From: Lacticaseibacillus brantae DSM 23927 | Lineage (GTDB): Bacteria; Bacillota; Bacilli; Lactobacillales; Lactobacillaceae | Length of the DNA stretch: 64,000 nucleotides | Reading direction: 5' to 3' | Assembly: GCF_001436115.1 (NCBI RefSeq) | Contig: NZ_AYZQ01000004.1 | Coordinates: forward strand, 124,001 to 188,000 | Shown: one piece after another, positions 39,426-48,162 of the stretch | How positions within the stretch are numbered: the stretch's first letter is position 1 | Layout: each line of letters begins with the position of its first letter | Notes under the pieces: generated by a model | What the model was told of the DNA's origin: nothing | Database searches by the model: none | What the model saw: the letters and a program-made list of their open reading frames with translations, nothing else | Made by a program: the position numbers and the translations under genes

Positions 39426-40313
39426 CTAGTTTTCAGGACGATCAAGGAAAATCGTTGCCAGAATACCGATGACGGCGCTGGCAATGACCACAAAACTTGT
39501 GACTAGGTTTGAGCCATGCCAGTACGGCACTAGCCCGGTTTGAATCAGAATCACGACTGCCGCTAACACAATTCCAATCACGGCGTAGTACACGAGAGCT
39601 TCATAATGCTTTAACAGATAGCCCATGAGTTTAGCAACGGCAATTAAACCGATAATCGCCCCAAGCATAAAGGGAACCAGTAACGCTGCTGCTGCCATGG
39701 CATGACCAAATGCAGTCATATCACCTTGTAGTAGCGCACGGACGCCAGTACCCAGTTGGGAGACGGCATTGTAGACCGTTCCATATTGATCAAGCACCAT
39801 CAGCATCACCGAACCAGAAATACCCGGAATCGCCATGAGGGACACCGAGAAGACGCCAGCAAATCCCATGGTCAGCCAATCTCCACCAGAGTTTAACGCG
39901 TGCAAAGCAATCATATTCTCTGGTTCGGTGCCGCCGAGTTTGGCCAAGCCATAGATGGCAGCAAAACCAATCAAGCTCAAGAGCAAATACCCCCAGCGAA
40001 AAGGGATTGTTTGAATTTTTCGAATGATGAAAGGCCCGATCCCCAAGACCAGCCCAATAAAGAAGCCATAGCTGGGAATTGGGAAACTTGTTGTCAGGGC
40101 TAAGACGGCCTTGGTTGAGACCAAGATGCCAATTACCGCGCCCAAAGCGACTGGCCAAAGGAAACGAATGCTAGCCCGCGGCTGTTGGCGAAAATGGTTG
40201 ACGGCGTCGAGCAGCTTATCGTATAAGCCGACTACGACGGCAAAAATACTCCCGGAAAGACCGGGGATGACAAGAGCGAGTCCGATGATGATGCCTTTAA
40301 CAAAATTGATCAA
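39426..40313 (-). CDS. DUF368 membrane protein, probable undecaprenyl-phosphate translocase (PopT-like)
   Basis: The 295-residue protein has about eight membrane segments and the two inverted-repeat motifs of DUF368: IPGLSGSIFAVVVGLYD near the N-terminus and IPGISGSVMLMVLDQYG near residue 165. DUF368 proteins recycle the lipid carrier undecaprenyl phosphate in other bacteria. The start is TTG at 40313, eight bases after GGAGG; no ATG is in frame nearby. The mscS-like gene lies 23 bases upstream on the same strand, so they form an operon. The role is inferred from the family. Confidence 0.85.
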   Translation of the reverse strand: MINFVKGIIIGLALVIPGLSGSIFAVVVGLYDKLLDAVNHFRQQPRASIRFLWPVALGAVIGILVSTKAVLALTTSFPIPSYGFFIGLVLGIGPFIIRKIQTIPFRWGYLLLSLIGFAAIYGLAKLGGTEPENMIALHALNSGGDWLTMGFAGVFSVSLMAIPGISGSVMLMVLDQYGTVYNAVSQLGTGVRALLQGDMTAFGHAMAAAALLVPFMLGAIIGLIAVAKLMGYLLKHYEALVYYAVIGIVLAAVVILIQTGLVPYWHGSNLVTSFVVIASAVIGILATIFLDRPEN

Positions 40314-40336
40314 AGATAATGCCTCCGTTGTGTGAG

Positions 40337-41230
40337 TTAGGGGGTCGTTAAGGTTAATCGCGGGGTGGGTAAATCGATCCCGGCCTGATGTAAGGCAGCC
40401 AGGTAGGCGGCCAAGAATTCACGTTGTAGCCGCACCTGTTCACCATTTTGCGCAAAAAGCTGCACTTGATAACTGAAACTACCATCTTGGTTCTCGCTCA
40501 TACCAAGAATCTCTGGCGGCGAGACAATGGTGTCAAATTTCGGCGTCAAATCCGCATTAACTTGGCTGATCACTGTCTTAACCTTGGTTAAATCCGTCGT
40601 CGGATAGACGGGTAATTTAATGAGGACCAGCATGTTGTTGCGGGACCGATTGCTGACAATTGCAATATTGCGATTGGGGATGTAATTCTGCGTCCCATCA
40701 CTGCTTTCGACAATCGTAGTGCGTAAGCCCACTGAACTGATGGTCCCAGTGATTGTGCCAATCTGGACACTATCACCGACGTCGAATTGGCCTTCAAGTA
40801 AGATGAAGAACCCGGTGACCACGTCGTTGACGAACCCTTGGGCACCAAGGCCCAGCGCTAAGCCAAGAATCCCGGCACCAGTGAGCAATGTCCCAACTGG
40901 GACGCCAAGCACCGATAGGACAGCATACAGATAGAAGAACAAGATGAAATATTTAAAAGCGTTGTCTGACAAAGTCTGGATGGTCTCGACGCGATTACCG
41001 GACATTAATCGTTTGCCCTGGTAAGATTTAAAGCCGTGGCGGATAGCCGCTCGGCCCACCTTGTTGATTAACCAAAAAAGCAAAGTGAAGAATAAAATTT
41101 CGATGATTTTAGAGACGGTTGTGGCCAGAATGCTGTCCCAATTGATTTGTTGAAAATAGCGTAAAAGTAAGTTTGTTTGCCGATCAATTTGTTTAGCAGT
41201 TTGATCGGTCAAGTCTGCGAGCACTAACAT
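40337..41230 (-). CDS. MscS-family small-conductance mechanosensitive channel
   Basis: The 297-residue protein has three membrane helices; the pore helix LTGAGILGLALGLGAQGFVNDVVTGFFILLE carries the Gly/Ala pattern of MscS TM3, then the beta domain (FDVGDSVQIGTITGTISSVGLRTT) and a C-terminal alpha-beta cytosolic cage. It would release solutes upon hypo-osmotic shock. It resembles Bacillus YkuT. GAGGAGGAATAACC precedes the ATG. Confidence 0.92.
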   Translation of the reverse strand: MLVLADLTDQTAKQIDRQTNLLLRYFQQINWDSILATTVSKIIEILFFTLLFWLINKVGRAAIRHGFKSYQGKRLMSGNRVETIQTLSDNAFKYFILFFYLYAVLSVLGVPVGTLLTGAGILGLALGLGAQGFVNDVVTGFFILLEGQFDVGDSVQIGTITGTISSVGLRTTIVESSDGTQNYIPNRNIAIVSNRSRNNMLVLIKLPVYPTTDLTKVKTVISQVNADLTPKFDTIVSPPEILGMSENQDGSFSYQVQLFAQNGEQVRLQREFLAAYLAALHQAGIDLPTPRLTLTTP

Positions 41231-41375
41231 GGTTATTCCTCCTCACGCTTGTTTTAGTCTAACAAAGTCCATAGCTAAAGCCTAGTCTTGCAGACGATTT
41301 TGCTGGGATTAAAATTGAACCTACCCCTGAATGATGTTATGCTAAAAACAAGATGGACGGTAAGGAGGGAAAGCG

Positions 41376-41804
41376 ATGTCAGCTGGTCAAGTTGCTGGAT
41401 TAATCGCAGCAATCGCATTTTTAATTATTGCTTTAGGTTTGTTTATCTTTGTACTTCGGGTGGCAGCAGTCACTAAGGAAGTCAAAGCGACAGTGGCCGA
41501 AGTCAACCAGACTTTGGGAATTGTTAATAGTGAAGTCGGTGTCTTAACCCATGAAGTGGAGGGCCTGTTGGTTAAATCCAATACCTTACTTGATGATGTT
41601 AACGGCAAGGTCGCCGCGATTGATCCGGTCTTTACCGCTATTGGCGAACTGGGCGAGAGTGTGTCGGACTTAAACACGTCAACACGCAATCTGACTAGCC
41701 GGGTTTCCAGTGGCATCCAAAATACCGCCAAAGCAACGGTGATTACTCGCGTGGGTCAAAAAGCTTTTTCAATGTTTTCAAAACAGAATAAATCCACTAA
41801 ATAA
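41376..41804 (+). CDS. DUF948 membrane-anchored protein
   Basis: The 142-residue protein has one N-terminal helix (about 5-32), then a long extracellular or cytosolic helical region (33-115) typical of DUF948 (VTKEVKATVAEVNQTL...). These proteins often precede YtxH-type genes and appear to be general-stress envelope proteins, but no mechanism is known. AAGGAGGGAAAGCG precedes the ATG. It forms an operon with the next gene. Confidence 0.85.
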   Translation: MSAGQVAGLIAAIAFLIIALGLFIFVLRVAAVTKEVKATVAEVNQTLGIVNSEVGVLTHEVEGLLVKSNTLLDDVNGKVAAIDPVFTAIGELGESVSDLNTSTRNLTSRVSSGIQNTAKATVITRVGQKAFSMFSKQNKSTK

Positions 41805-41819
41805 TTGGAGGGAAAAAGC

Positions 41820-42293
41820 ATGGCAAAAAAAGGACATTTCTTCTTAGGTTTTCTGATTGGTGGCGCTAGCGCCTTAGCAGCAACGTATCTGTTAACACCA
41901 CAAACCAGTGATGAACTCAAACAACAATTCAAGCGGCGTAAGGACCAGCTTGCTGATCGGGCGGCAGATTATTATGACTTTGCCCGTGAAGTGAGTGCTG
42001 ACTGGAAAGACGTCGCCAGTGATGCGGTCTCTGGGATTAAAGAAAAGATTGCACCAGATGCAGATGCTGACTTAACCGATTTCGATGCACAGACAGAAGC
42101 GCTTCGTGATGAGTTAACGCAGACGCCCGAAGTTGCGACTAATGATGCCTTTGATGACATTGTTTTAGATGGCAAGAGTGCCTTTGCTCAGGCTAAAGAT
42201 GATGAACCTCCTGTGGCTGATGAAGATAAGCCGGGCGAAGTCGAAGTCCCAAAGGACCAGCCTGAAACCGACGCCCCAAAAGATGCTGAATAG
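41820..42293 (+). CDS. YtxH domain-containing protein
   Basis: The 157-residue protein starts MAKKGHFFLGFLIGGASALAATYLLTPQ, the glycine-containing helix of YtxH proteins (wrongly called gas vesicle proteins in some annotations), followed by charged helices and a long acidic, Pro-rich tail (about 110-157). GGAGGGAAAAAGC precedes the ATG at 41820; an earlier TTG is ignored. The function is unknown beyond a stress link in Bacillus. Confidence 0.85.
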   Translation: MAKKGHFFLGFLIGGASALAATYLLTPQTSDELKQQFKRRKDQLADRAADYYDFAREVSADWKDVASDAVSGIKEKIAPDADADLTDFDAQTEALRDELTQTPEVATNDAFDDIVLDGKSAFAQAKDDEPPVADEDKPGEVEVPKDQPETDAPKDAE

Positions 42294-42298
42294 CTAGT

Positions 42299-42335
42299 AA
42301 AAAGCCACCAACCTTCTCTGGTTGGTGGCTTTTTT
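42299..42335. terminator. Bidirectional terminator between the YtxH gene and pepQ
   Basis: AAAAAGCCACCAACC-TTCTCT-GGTTGGTGGCTTTTTT. Confidence 0.92.
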
Positions 42336-42339
42336 CGTT

Positions 42340-43440
42340 TTAGTTAAAAATCGTGAAATCTTTGCTGGTGTGGGTAAATGCTTCGGAGCCAGTGTCAGTG
42401 ACGTGGACGCAGTCTTCAATCCGCACACCGGCAACACCAGGAATATAAATCCCAGGTTCAATGGAGAAACACATACCTGGTTGAATTTCCATGTCATTGC
42501 CTTCCATGATGGATGGGTATTCGTGAGTACTGGTCCCAATGCCGTGGCCGAGACGGTGATTGAAGTATTCACCATAGCCAGCCTTGGTAATCACATCGCG
42601 GGCAATCTTATCGAGGGATGCCGCTGTAATCCCAGGTTTGATAGCCGCTTGGGCAGTCAATTGGGCTTCAAGGCAAACTTCATAGATTTCCTTTGACTTG
42701 GCATCAACCTGGCCAAAAGCAACAGTCCGGGTTGCGTCAGACATGTAACCCTTGTTGTTAGTCCCCAAGTCAAACAGAATCAATTCACCAGGTTTAAGCG
42801 CAGTTTTTTCGGGCCCGCCGTGAGGGTTGGCAGCGTCTTGACCAGCTTGGACGATAGTGTCAAAGCTCATGTGCATGACGCCTTGTTTCATCATGGCATA
42901 TTCAATCTCGGCGACAACTTCTTGTTCAGTCACGCCTGTTTTAATGGCCGCAAAGCCAGCCGCAAAGGCAGCGTCGGCTTGTTTACCGGCTTCAACCATC
43001 AAGGCAATTTCATCGTCAGTCTTAAATAATTTCTGACCTTCAATGAAGCGTGAGGCATCAGCTGGGAAGGTGGCTTGTGGGAATTGGCTCAGCAGTGCTT
43101 CATAGCGGACGACGGGCAGGTCGTCTTTTTCAATCCCAAAGCGAATAGGGTTAGCCGTAATGGCTTTAATATGGTCACCAATCAGCTGGAAGGGATTCTC
43201 ATGATCCAGATAGCCAAAGACATCATAAGTCCAGCCTGCAAGTTTAACCGCTTCAATCGATAAAGCCGGAACGAACAGGAATGGTTCGTGATCGGGGAAA
43301 GCCACCAGGGCGGTCACCCGTTCTTCAGGATCACTGTAGAACCCTGTAAAATAGTTAATGTCGACTGGGTTGCTAATGAACCCTAAATCCAGTTGTTGTT
43401 CGTTCAACCATTGTTGAAGTGCCTGTAGGTGTTGATTCAT
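42340..43440 (-). CDS. pepQ: Xaa-Pro dipeptidase PepQ
   Basis: The 366-residue M24-family prolidase cleaves X-Pro dipeptides from casein-type peptides. Metal ligands are visible: Asp in LFDLGTN, Asp in YMSDATR, His in HRLGHGIG, Glu in SIEPGIY and Glu in RIEDC. The ATG at 43440 follows GGGAGGAATTGTCT; ten further open codons upstream are not used. Divergent orientation from ccpA is the classical lactobacillus arrangement. Confidence 0.95.
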   Translation of the reverse strand: MNQHLQALQQWLNEQQLDLGFISNPVDINYFTGFYSDPEERVTALVAFPDHEPFLFVPALSIEAVKLAGWTYDVFGYLDHENPFQLIGDHIKAITANPIRFGIEKDDLPVVRYEALLSQFPQATFPADASRFIEGQKLFKTDDEIALMVEAGKQADAAFAAGFAAIKTGVTEQEVVAEIEYAMMKQGVMHMSFDTIVQAGQDAANPHGGPEKTALKPGELILFDLGTNNKGYMSDATRTVAFGQVDAKSKEIYEVCLEAQLTAQAAIKPGITAASLDKIARDVITKAGYGEYFNHRLGHGIGTSTHEYPSIMEGNDMEIQPGMCFSIEPGIYIPGVAGVRIEDCVHVTDTGSEAFTHTSKDFTIFN

Positions 43441-43537
43441 AGACAATTCCTCCCATATTCCGCCTCTCATTTACAGAAAATAAACCTTTTCAGGAAACAT
43501 CCTTGAAAATGAGGAGACAATTAAAATTACATCCCAA

Positions 43538-43546
43538 AGTATAACA
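43538..43546 (-). promoter_or_regulatory. Extended -10 of pepQ
   Basis: On the minus strand TG-T-TATACT, about 97 bases upstream of the ATG. Confidence 0.5.
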
Positions 43547-43603
43547 CATCTACGTTGGCACGGCTTTCTGAAAACATTGATGAAAATTTCATGGAAAAAT
43601 TCA

Positions 43604-43617
43604 GTAAAACGCTTGCA
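43604..43617 (+). promoter_or_regulatory. cre-like site at ccpA
   Basis: GTAAAACGCTTGCA keeps the central CG and the CA end of the catabolite-responsive element (TGWNANCGNTNWCA) but differs at its first two bases and one other position. It overlaps the ccpA -35, which suggests autorepression by CcpA and could affect pepQ. Confidence 0.45.
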
Positions 43618-43641
43618 TTGCTATTTTCCGTGTGTTATTCT
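43613..43641 (+). promoter_or_regulatory. Promoter of ccpA
   Basis: TTGCAT (43613-43618), 17-base spacer, TATTCT (43636-43641). Confidence 0.6.
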
Positions 43642-43697
43642 GTTGTGAAAGTCGAAATGCGTCGATTATGAAAAAAGATATAAAGGAGTACAGAATT

Positions 43698-44699
43698 TTG
43701 GATAAGCCAACCATTACCATTTATGATGTTGCCCGTGAAGCCAGTGTTTCTATGGCGACCGTCTCTCGGGTTGTGAACGGGAACCCTAACGTGAAGCCAG
43801 CTACCCGTAAGAAGGTTTTAGAGGTGATTGATCGCCTTGACTATCGGCCAAATGCAGTTGCTCGGGGATTAGCCAGCAAGAAGACGACCACTGTCGGGGT
43901 GATTATTCCCGATGTGACCAATATGTTCTTCTCGAGTTTGGCCCGAGGGATTGATGATGTTGCCACAATGTACAAGTACAATATTATTCTGGCTAACTCA
44001 GACGAAAACAGTCAAAAAGAAGTCCAAGTCCTAAACACGTTACTAGCGAAGCAAGTCGATGGTTTGATTTACATGGGCCATGTGATTACTGACGAAGTCC
44101 GGGCTGAATTCTCCCGGAGTAAAACGCCAATTGTTTTGGCTGGCTCAATTGATCCTGATGAGCAGGTCGGCAGCGTCAATATTGACTATGTGGAAGCAGT
44201 GAAGGCGGCGACAACCCAGTTGATCCAAGACGGCAACAAGCAAGTTGCGTTGGTCACCGGCTCATTGAAGCAGCCAATCAACGGCGAATTCCGTTTGAAG
44301 GGGTATAAGGCAGCTTTGAATGAAGCTGGCTTAGCCTATGATGACTCATTGGTCTTTGAAACAGAGTACAGTTACAATGCTGGTTTAAAGACCTTTAAAC
44401 AGCTACAAAAGGCTGGTGCAACAGCTGCTGTTGTCGGAGACGATGAATTAGCAGTTGGAATTTTGGACGGTGCGCTTGATGCTGGTGTCTCAGTGCCAGA
44501 TGAGTTTGAACTCATTACTAGCAACAACACGAAGCTGACGGAGATGACCCGGCCACAAATTACCTCAATTGATCAACCATTGTATGATATCGGGGCGGTG
44601 GCAATGCGCCTGTTGACGAAGATGATGAACAAAGAAGATATTGATGCTAAGACCATCATGCTAGGCTTTGATATCACCAAGCGCCATACGACAAAATAA
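43698..44699 (+). CDS. ccpA: Catabolite control protein A
   Basis: The LacI/GalR-family master regulator of carbon catabolite control binds cre sites together with HPr-Ser-P. The 333-residue protein has the N-terminal HTH (TIYDVAREASVSMATVSRVV), the hinge (YRPNAVARGLASKKTTTVGVIIPD) and the periplasmic-binding-type core. It starts with TTG 43698 behind AAAGGAGTAC; the open frame before it lies upstream of the ribosome site. The position next to pepQ supports ccpA rather than another LacI-type regulator. Confidence 0.95.
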   Translation: MDKPTITIYDVAREASVSMATVSRVVNGNPNVKPATRKKVLEVIDRLDYRPNAVARGLASKKTTTVGVIIPDVTNMFFSSLARGIDDVATMYKYNIILANSDENSQKEVQVLNTLLAKQVDGLIYMGHVITDEVRAEFSRSKTPIVLAGSIDPDEQVGSVNIDYVEAVKAATTQLIQDGNKQVALVTGSLKQPINGEFRLKGYKAALNEAGLAYDDSLVFETEYSYNAGLKTFKQLQKAGATAAVVGDDELAVGILDGALDAGVSVPDEFELITSNNTKLTEMTRPQITSIDQPLYDIGAVAMRLLTKMMNKEDIDAKTIMLGFDITKRHTTK

Positions 44700-44702
44700 C
44701 AC

Positions 44703-44743
44703 AAAAAAATCGCATCCAGTTAGTTGCTGGATGCGATTTTTTT
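44703..44743. terminator. Bidirectional terminator between ccpA and the PBP gene
   Basis: AAAAAAATCGCATCCAG...CTGGATGCGATTTTTTT. Confidence 0.92.
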
Positions 44744-47228
44744 ATTGTCCTGTGGTCGTATTCGTGATGGCGTCAGCCGCGTTAAAGGTCGGTAACCCAT
44801 AATTGTTGGCTTCACCACCGAAGTGATCCCAAAAGAGTTTGTAGTTTGCTTTAGTGCCACCAATACCGAAGTCTTGGATGGTACCGCTTGGCTCCCAATT
44901 GTTGTACAGGCTGGTGGTCGTTTCACCGTTAACGGTATATGGCTGACCATCAACATTGACCGTGGAGTTCTTCATCCCAGTTGTGGCATTGACGGTGACG
45001 GACTTAACTGAGTCAGGTCGCGTCAAGGTTTGCTTAAGCTTGAATTGTTGCGGGATTTCGTCATAGATGCCATTAGCTAACTTCGCCCAATAGGCTTCGT
45101 TGAGGTCAGAAGCATTCTCTGGCAATTGATAACTGTGGCCATTACTGTTGTCATAACCCATCCAACTGGCTAGCGTTAAGCCCGGCGTACTGCCGATAAA
45201 CCAGATATCGCGAAAGTCATTAGTGGTCCCGGTCTTACCAATCAAATTATCTGAATCAAAGTTCAACTGATAACTTAATTGTGAAGCCGTCCCAGTCTTG
45301 ATCACGTCACGCAATAGATTGTGCATGATGTAGCTGGTGCTCTTGGAGAAGACACGCGTGCTCTTTGACTTATGTTGGTAAATAACCGTGCCAGCAGGAT
45401 CGACAATTTGATCGATCACAAAGGCGTCTGTATGGGTACCACCGCGTGCAAAGGTAGAGAAAGCACTCGCTTGTTCCTGCACGGAAACCCCATAGTCGGT
45501 CCCCCCTAGGGCAAGTCCGAGTTGACTATAGTCATTAGCTGTTAATGTGTTAATGCCCATTTTGTCCATGTAGGTTTTGACGTTAACCTTCTTTTGTAAT
45601 TCATTATACAGATTAACAGTCGGGATATTATACGATTGCGACAGGGCTTCAGAGACTGGCATGAAGCGGTTTTGAATTTCACCACCAAAGTCAGTCACAC
45701 TGTAATTGTTAGGAAAATGAGTTTTGAAATCAGCCAGCATGGTCTTAGTACCGACGAGCTGGTTCTCAACCGCTGGCGCATAAACCAGCATTGGCTTAAT
45801 GGTCGAACCCGGCGAGCGTAGGGTATAGATATGATTGAGGACGCCAGATACCCCGCCAACAAAGCCAACAATCGCACCGGTGTCATTATCGAGCAGCACT
45901 GACCCGTTTTGCACGGGGGCCGCGTTGGTTTGCATCTCGCCAGTTTCAGGATTAATTTCTTGTGTGTATTGGGTTGGGCCAAATGTTGATGCTTGTGATT
46001 TGACCACTGTTTGCATGGCGTTATAGACCTGCTTATTGATGGTGCTGTGGACCTGATAGCCCCGTGTCTGCATCAATTCTGTTGCTTGGTCCATAAACTG
46101 GGTATTGAGCCCCGAGTCTTTCGCGAGCCTAGACGCGGAATAACCAGCTTCTTTGGCGAGTTGTTGCGCTAAAATAACTTTAGCTTCACTCGTGACCATG
46201 TTGTAAACGTATTGATAAGGTTGGCTGGCATCATTTGGTGTGGCTTGTCGTGCAATAAAGTCTTTCTTGAGATCATAATTCTTGGCCGCCGTGTATTGGG
46301 CTTTGGTGATTTGATTCGCCCGATACATCCGAAAGAGCACAGTTTGTTGCCGGTTGAGACCAGAAGACAGGTTCTTTTTGAGCGCGCCCGTTTGGGTGTA
46401 AGGCGTGTAAACCGAAGGACTCTGTGGGAGGCCAGCGATGAAGGCGGCTTGAGGCAACGTCAATTTGGCAGCGGAAACGCCGAACAGTCCTTGTGCTGCC
46501 GTTTCAACGCCAGCAATGTTTTGCCCTTTGTTGTTGCGGCCAAGTGGGGCGGTATTCAGATAAGCTTGTAGAATATCAGCCTTTGAGAAGAAATGTTCAA
46601 TTCGCATGGCCAACATCATTTCAGTGGCCTTGCGCTTGAAGGTCGTTTCAGAAGACAGGAATTGCATTTTGACCACTTGCTGCGTCAAAGTGGAGCCACC
46701 GGTCTGACCACCTAAGCCGGTCAAGTCCGAGAACACGGCCCGGACGACGGCTTTAGGCACAACCCCGTGATGCTGGTAGAATTCTTCGTCTTCAGTTGCC
46801 ACAATTGCTTTGGTCACCCATGGCGACATGGCGTTGATTTTCACGCCTTCGCGAACTAAGTCTGATTGAACATTACTCAATTTGACATTATCGGCAAAAT
46901 AAAGGCTGGTTGATTGGTTGACGTTATTGAGCGTCTTACTCAGCGCGGTTTCAGTCGGGATGGGGGCTTGGTCGACAATTGCGGCGAAGTACCCGCCCAT
47001 AACGCCGATACCTAAACAAAACAACACCCCAGCGACACCAAGGGCGTAATAGAATACGGTCTTGAGACTCTGGAGAATAATATCAGCGTAGAGCCCCCAA
47101 GTTTTACGAGAGAAGGGGGGGAGATTTGATTGGTTATTTGGGGATGCTTGGCGTGGTTGGCCGAAGTTGGCTAGGAAACGTTTTAACCAAGCGTTGAAAC
47201 GCGTCCTCCACGTTTTGAGTGTTTTCAA
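44742..47228 (-). CDS. Class A penicillin-binding protein (PBP1A/2A family)
   Basis: The 828-residue bifunctional enzyme has a basic cytosolic N-terminus, one membrane helix (about 58-83), a glycosyltransferase-51 domain (ATEDEEFYQHHG and GGSTLTQQVVK), and a transpeptidase domain with SPGSTIKPM (SxxK), SQSYN (SxN) and GKTGTTNDF (KTG). It polymerises and crosslinks peptidoglycan outside the membrane. The C-terminal ~60 residues extend past the KTG motif. It starts with TTG at 47228 behind GGTGG. Gene order ccpA-PBP is common in lactobacilli. Confidence 0.93.
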   Translation of the reverse strand: MKTLKTWRTRFNAWLKRFLANFGQPRQASPNNQSNLPPFSRKTWGLYADIILQSLKTVFYYALGVAGVLFCLGIGVMGGYFAAIVDQAPIPTETALSKTLNNVNQSTSLYFADNVKLSNVQSDLVREGVKINAMSPWVTKAIVATEDEEFYQHHGVVPKAVVRAVFSDLTGLGGQTGGSTLTQQVVKMQFLSSETTFKRKATEMMLAMRIEHFFSKADILQAYLNTAPLGRNNKGQNIAGVETAAQGLFGVSAAKLTLPQAAFIAGLPQSPSVYTPYTQTGALKKNLSSGLNRQQTVLFRMYRANQITKAQYTAAKNYDLKKDFIARQATPNDASQPYQYVYNMVTSEAKVILAQQLAKEAGYSASRLAKDSGLNTQFMDQATELMQTRGYQVHSTINKQVYNAMQTVVKSQASTFGPTQYTQEINPETGEMQTNAAPVQNGSVLLDNDTGAIVGFVGGVSGVLNHIYTLRSPGSTIKPMLVYAPAVENQLVGTKTMLADFKTHFPNNYSVTDFGGEIQNRFMPVSEALSQSYNIPTVNLYNELQKKVNVKTYMDKMGINTLTANDYSQLGLALGGTDYGVSVQEQASAFSTFARGGTHTDAFVIDQIVDPAGTVIYQHKSKSTRVFSKSTSYIMHNLLRDVIKTGTASQLSYQLNFDSDNLIGKTGTTNDFRDIWFIGSTPGLTLASWMGYDNSNGHSYQLPENASDLNEAYWAKLANGIYDEIPQQFKLKQTLTRPDSVKSVTVNATTGMKNSTVNVDGQPYTVNGETTTSLYNNWEPSGTIQDFGIGGTKANYKLFWDHFGGEANNYGLPTFNAADAITNTTTGQ

Positions 47229-47263
47229 AATTTATTCCACCTTTGTTGTCGGTCGTTGGTAAA

Positions 47264-47272
47264 ATTATATAC
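47264..47272 (-). promoter_or_regulatory. Extended -10 of the PBP gene
   Basis: On the minus strand TGG-TATAAT, 36 bases before the TTG start. Confidence 0.5.
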
Positions 47273-47352
47273 CAAACCCCAACAAGTTTCAGGAAATTAT
47301 GGTCAAGTTGCGCTTATTTGGGTATTCTTAGAAAGCAAAAGGGGGCAGGATA

Positions 47353-48039
47353 ATGTATCGCGATTTACTATTTGACGTGGATGACACACTACTGGACTTT
47401 AAAGCTGGTGAAAGCCTAAGCCTGGCTCAGACATTCGCCGCACTAAAGATAGACGATACGCCTGAAATTGAATCGACCTATCTGCGCATCAACGTCGGCT
47501 TGTGGGAAGACTACGAAGCCGGACGCATTCGGCGCAATGACATCTTCACTCGGCGTTTCGCCACGACGTTTAAGCAATTGAAGCTAAACGCTGATGGCCA
47601 ACAGGCCGAAAGAATTTATCGGCAATTACTCAATCAGCAAGCCGTATTGCTCCCTGAAACTGTGAGTGTGCTCAAGCGATTACGTGATTACGACTGTTAC
47701 ATTGTCTCAAATGGCATTGAACCGGTTCAAATCGCCCGGCTCACAGAAAGTGGCATTATTGATTTCTTTAACGAGATCTTTGTCAGTGATACCGTTGGGT
47801 CACCCAAGCCGACAATGGCCTTTTTTGATTACGTGGCTAAGAGGATTCCTGGGTTTGATCCCAAGCGGGCCCTTATCATTGGCGATTCGCTCACCTCAGA
47901 TATTCAGGGCGGGCGCAACGCCCAAATCGATTCTGTCTGGTTTAACCCGCATTTCATCCCCAACCGCAGCCAAATTTTTCCAACATACCAATTGAACCAT
48001 TTGACTGATTTATTGCCCTTATTAGAGACAAATCGCTAA
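47353..48039 (+). CDS. yjjG: YjjG-type HAD pyrimidine nucleotidase
   Basis: The 228-residue HAD hydrolase has the nucleophile motif LFDVDDTLLDF (Asp8, Asp10), motif II VSNG, Lys in GSPKP, and motif IV GDSLTSDIQGG. The N-terminal block and length match YjjG/YfnB, which dephosphorylate noncanonical nucleoside monophosphates (house-cleaning). AAAAGGGGGCAGGATA precedes the ATG. It diverges from the PBP gene. Confidence 0.88.
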   Translation: MYRDLLFDVDDTLLDFKAGESLSLAQTFAALKIDDTPEIESTYLRINVGLWEDYEAGRIRRNDIFTRRFATTFKQLKLNADGQQAERIYRQLLNQQAVLLPETVSVLKRLRDYDCYIVSNGIEPVQIARLTESGIIDFFNEIFVSDTVGSPKPTMAFFDYVAKRIPGFDPKRALIIGDSLTSDIQGGRNAQIDSVWFNPHFIPNRSQIFPTYQLNHLTDLLPLLETNR

Positions 48040-48040
48040 C

Positions 48041-48091
48041 AAAAACAAGCGCCAAAGTGAGACAACCATCTCGCTTTGGCGCTTGCTTTTT
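48041..48091 (+). terminator. Terminator after the YjjG-type gene
   Basis: AAGCGCCAAAG(T)GAGA...TCTCGCTTTGGCGCTTGCTTTTT. The A-rich left side may let it serve pepV from the other strand. Confidence 0.85.
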
Positions 48092-48162
48092 AGTCACAGT
48101 GACATCCCCGTCGCTGTAAGTACATTATAAGAGAGCCCTGGACTTTAAGAAACTAATTTGAC

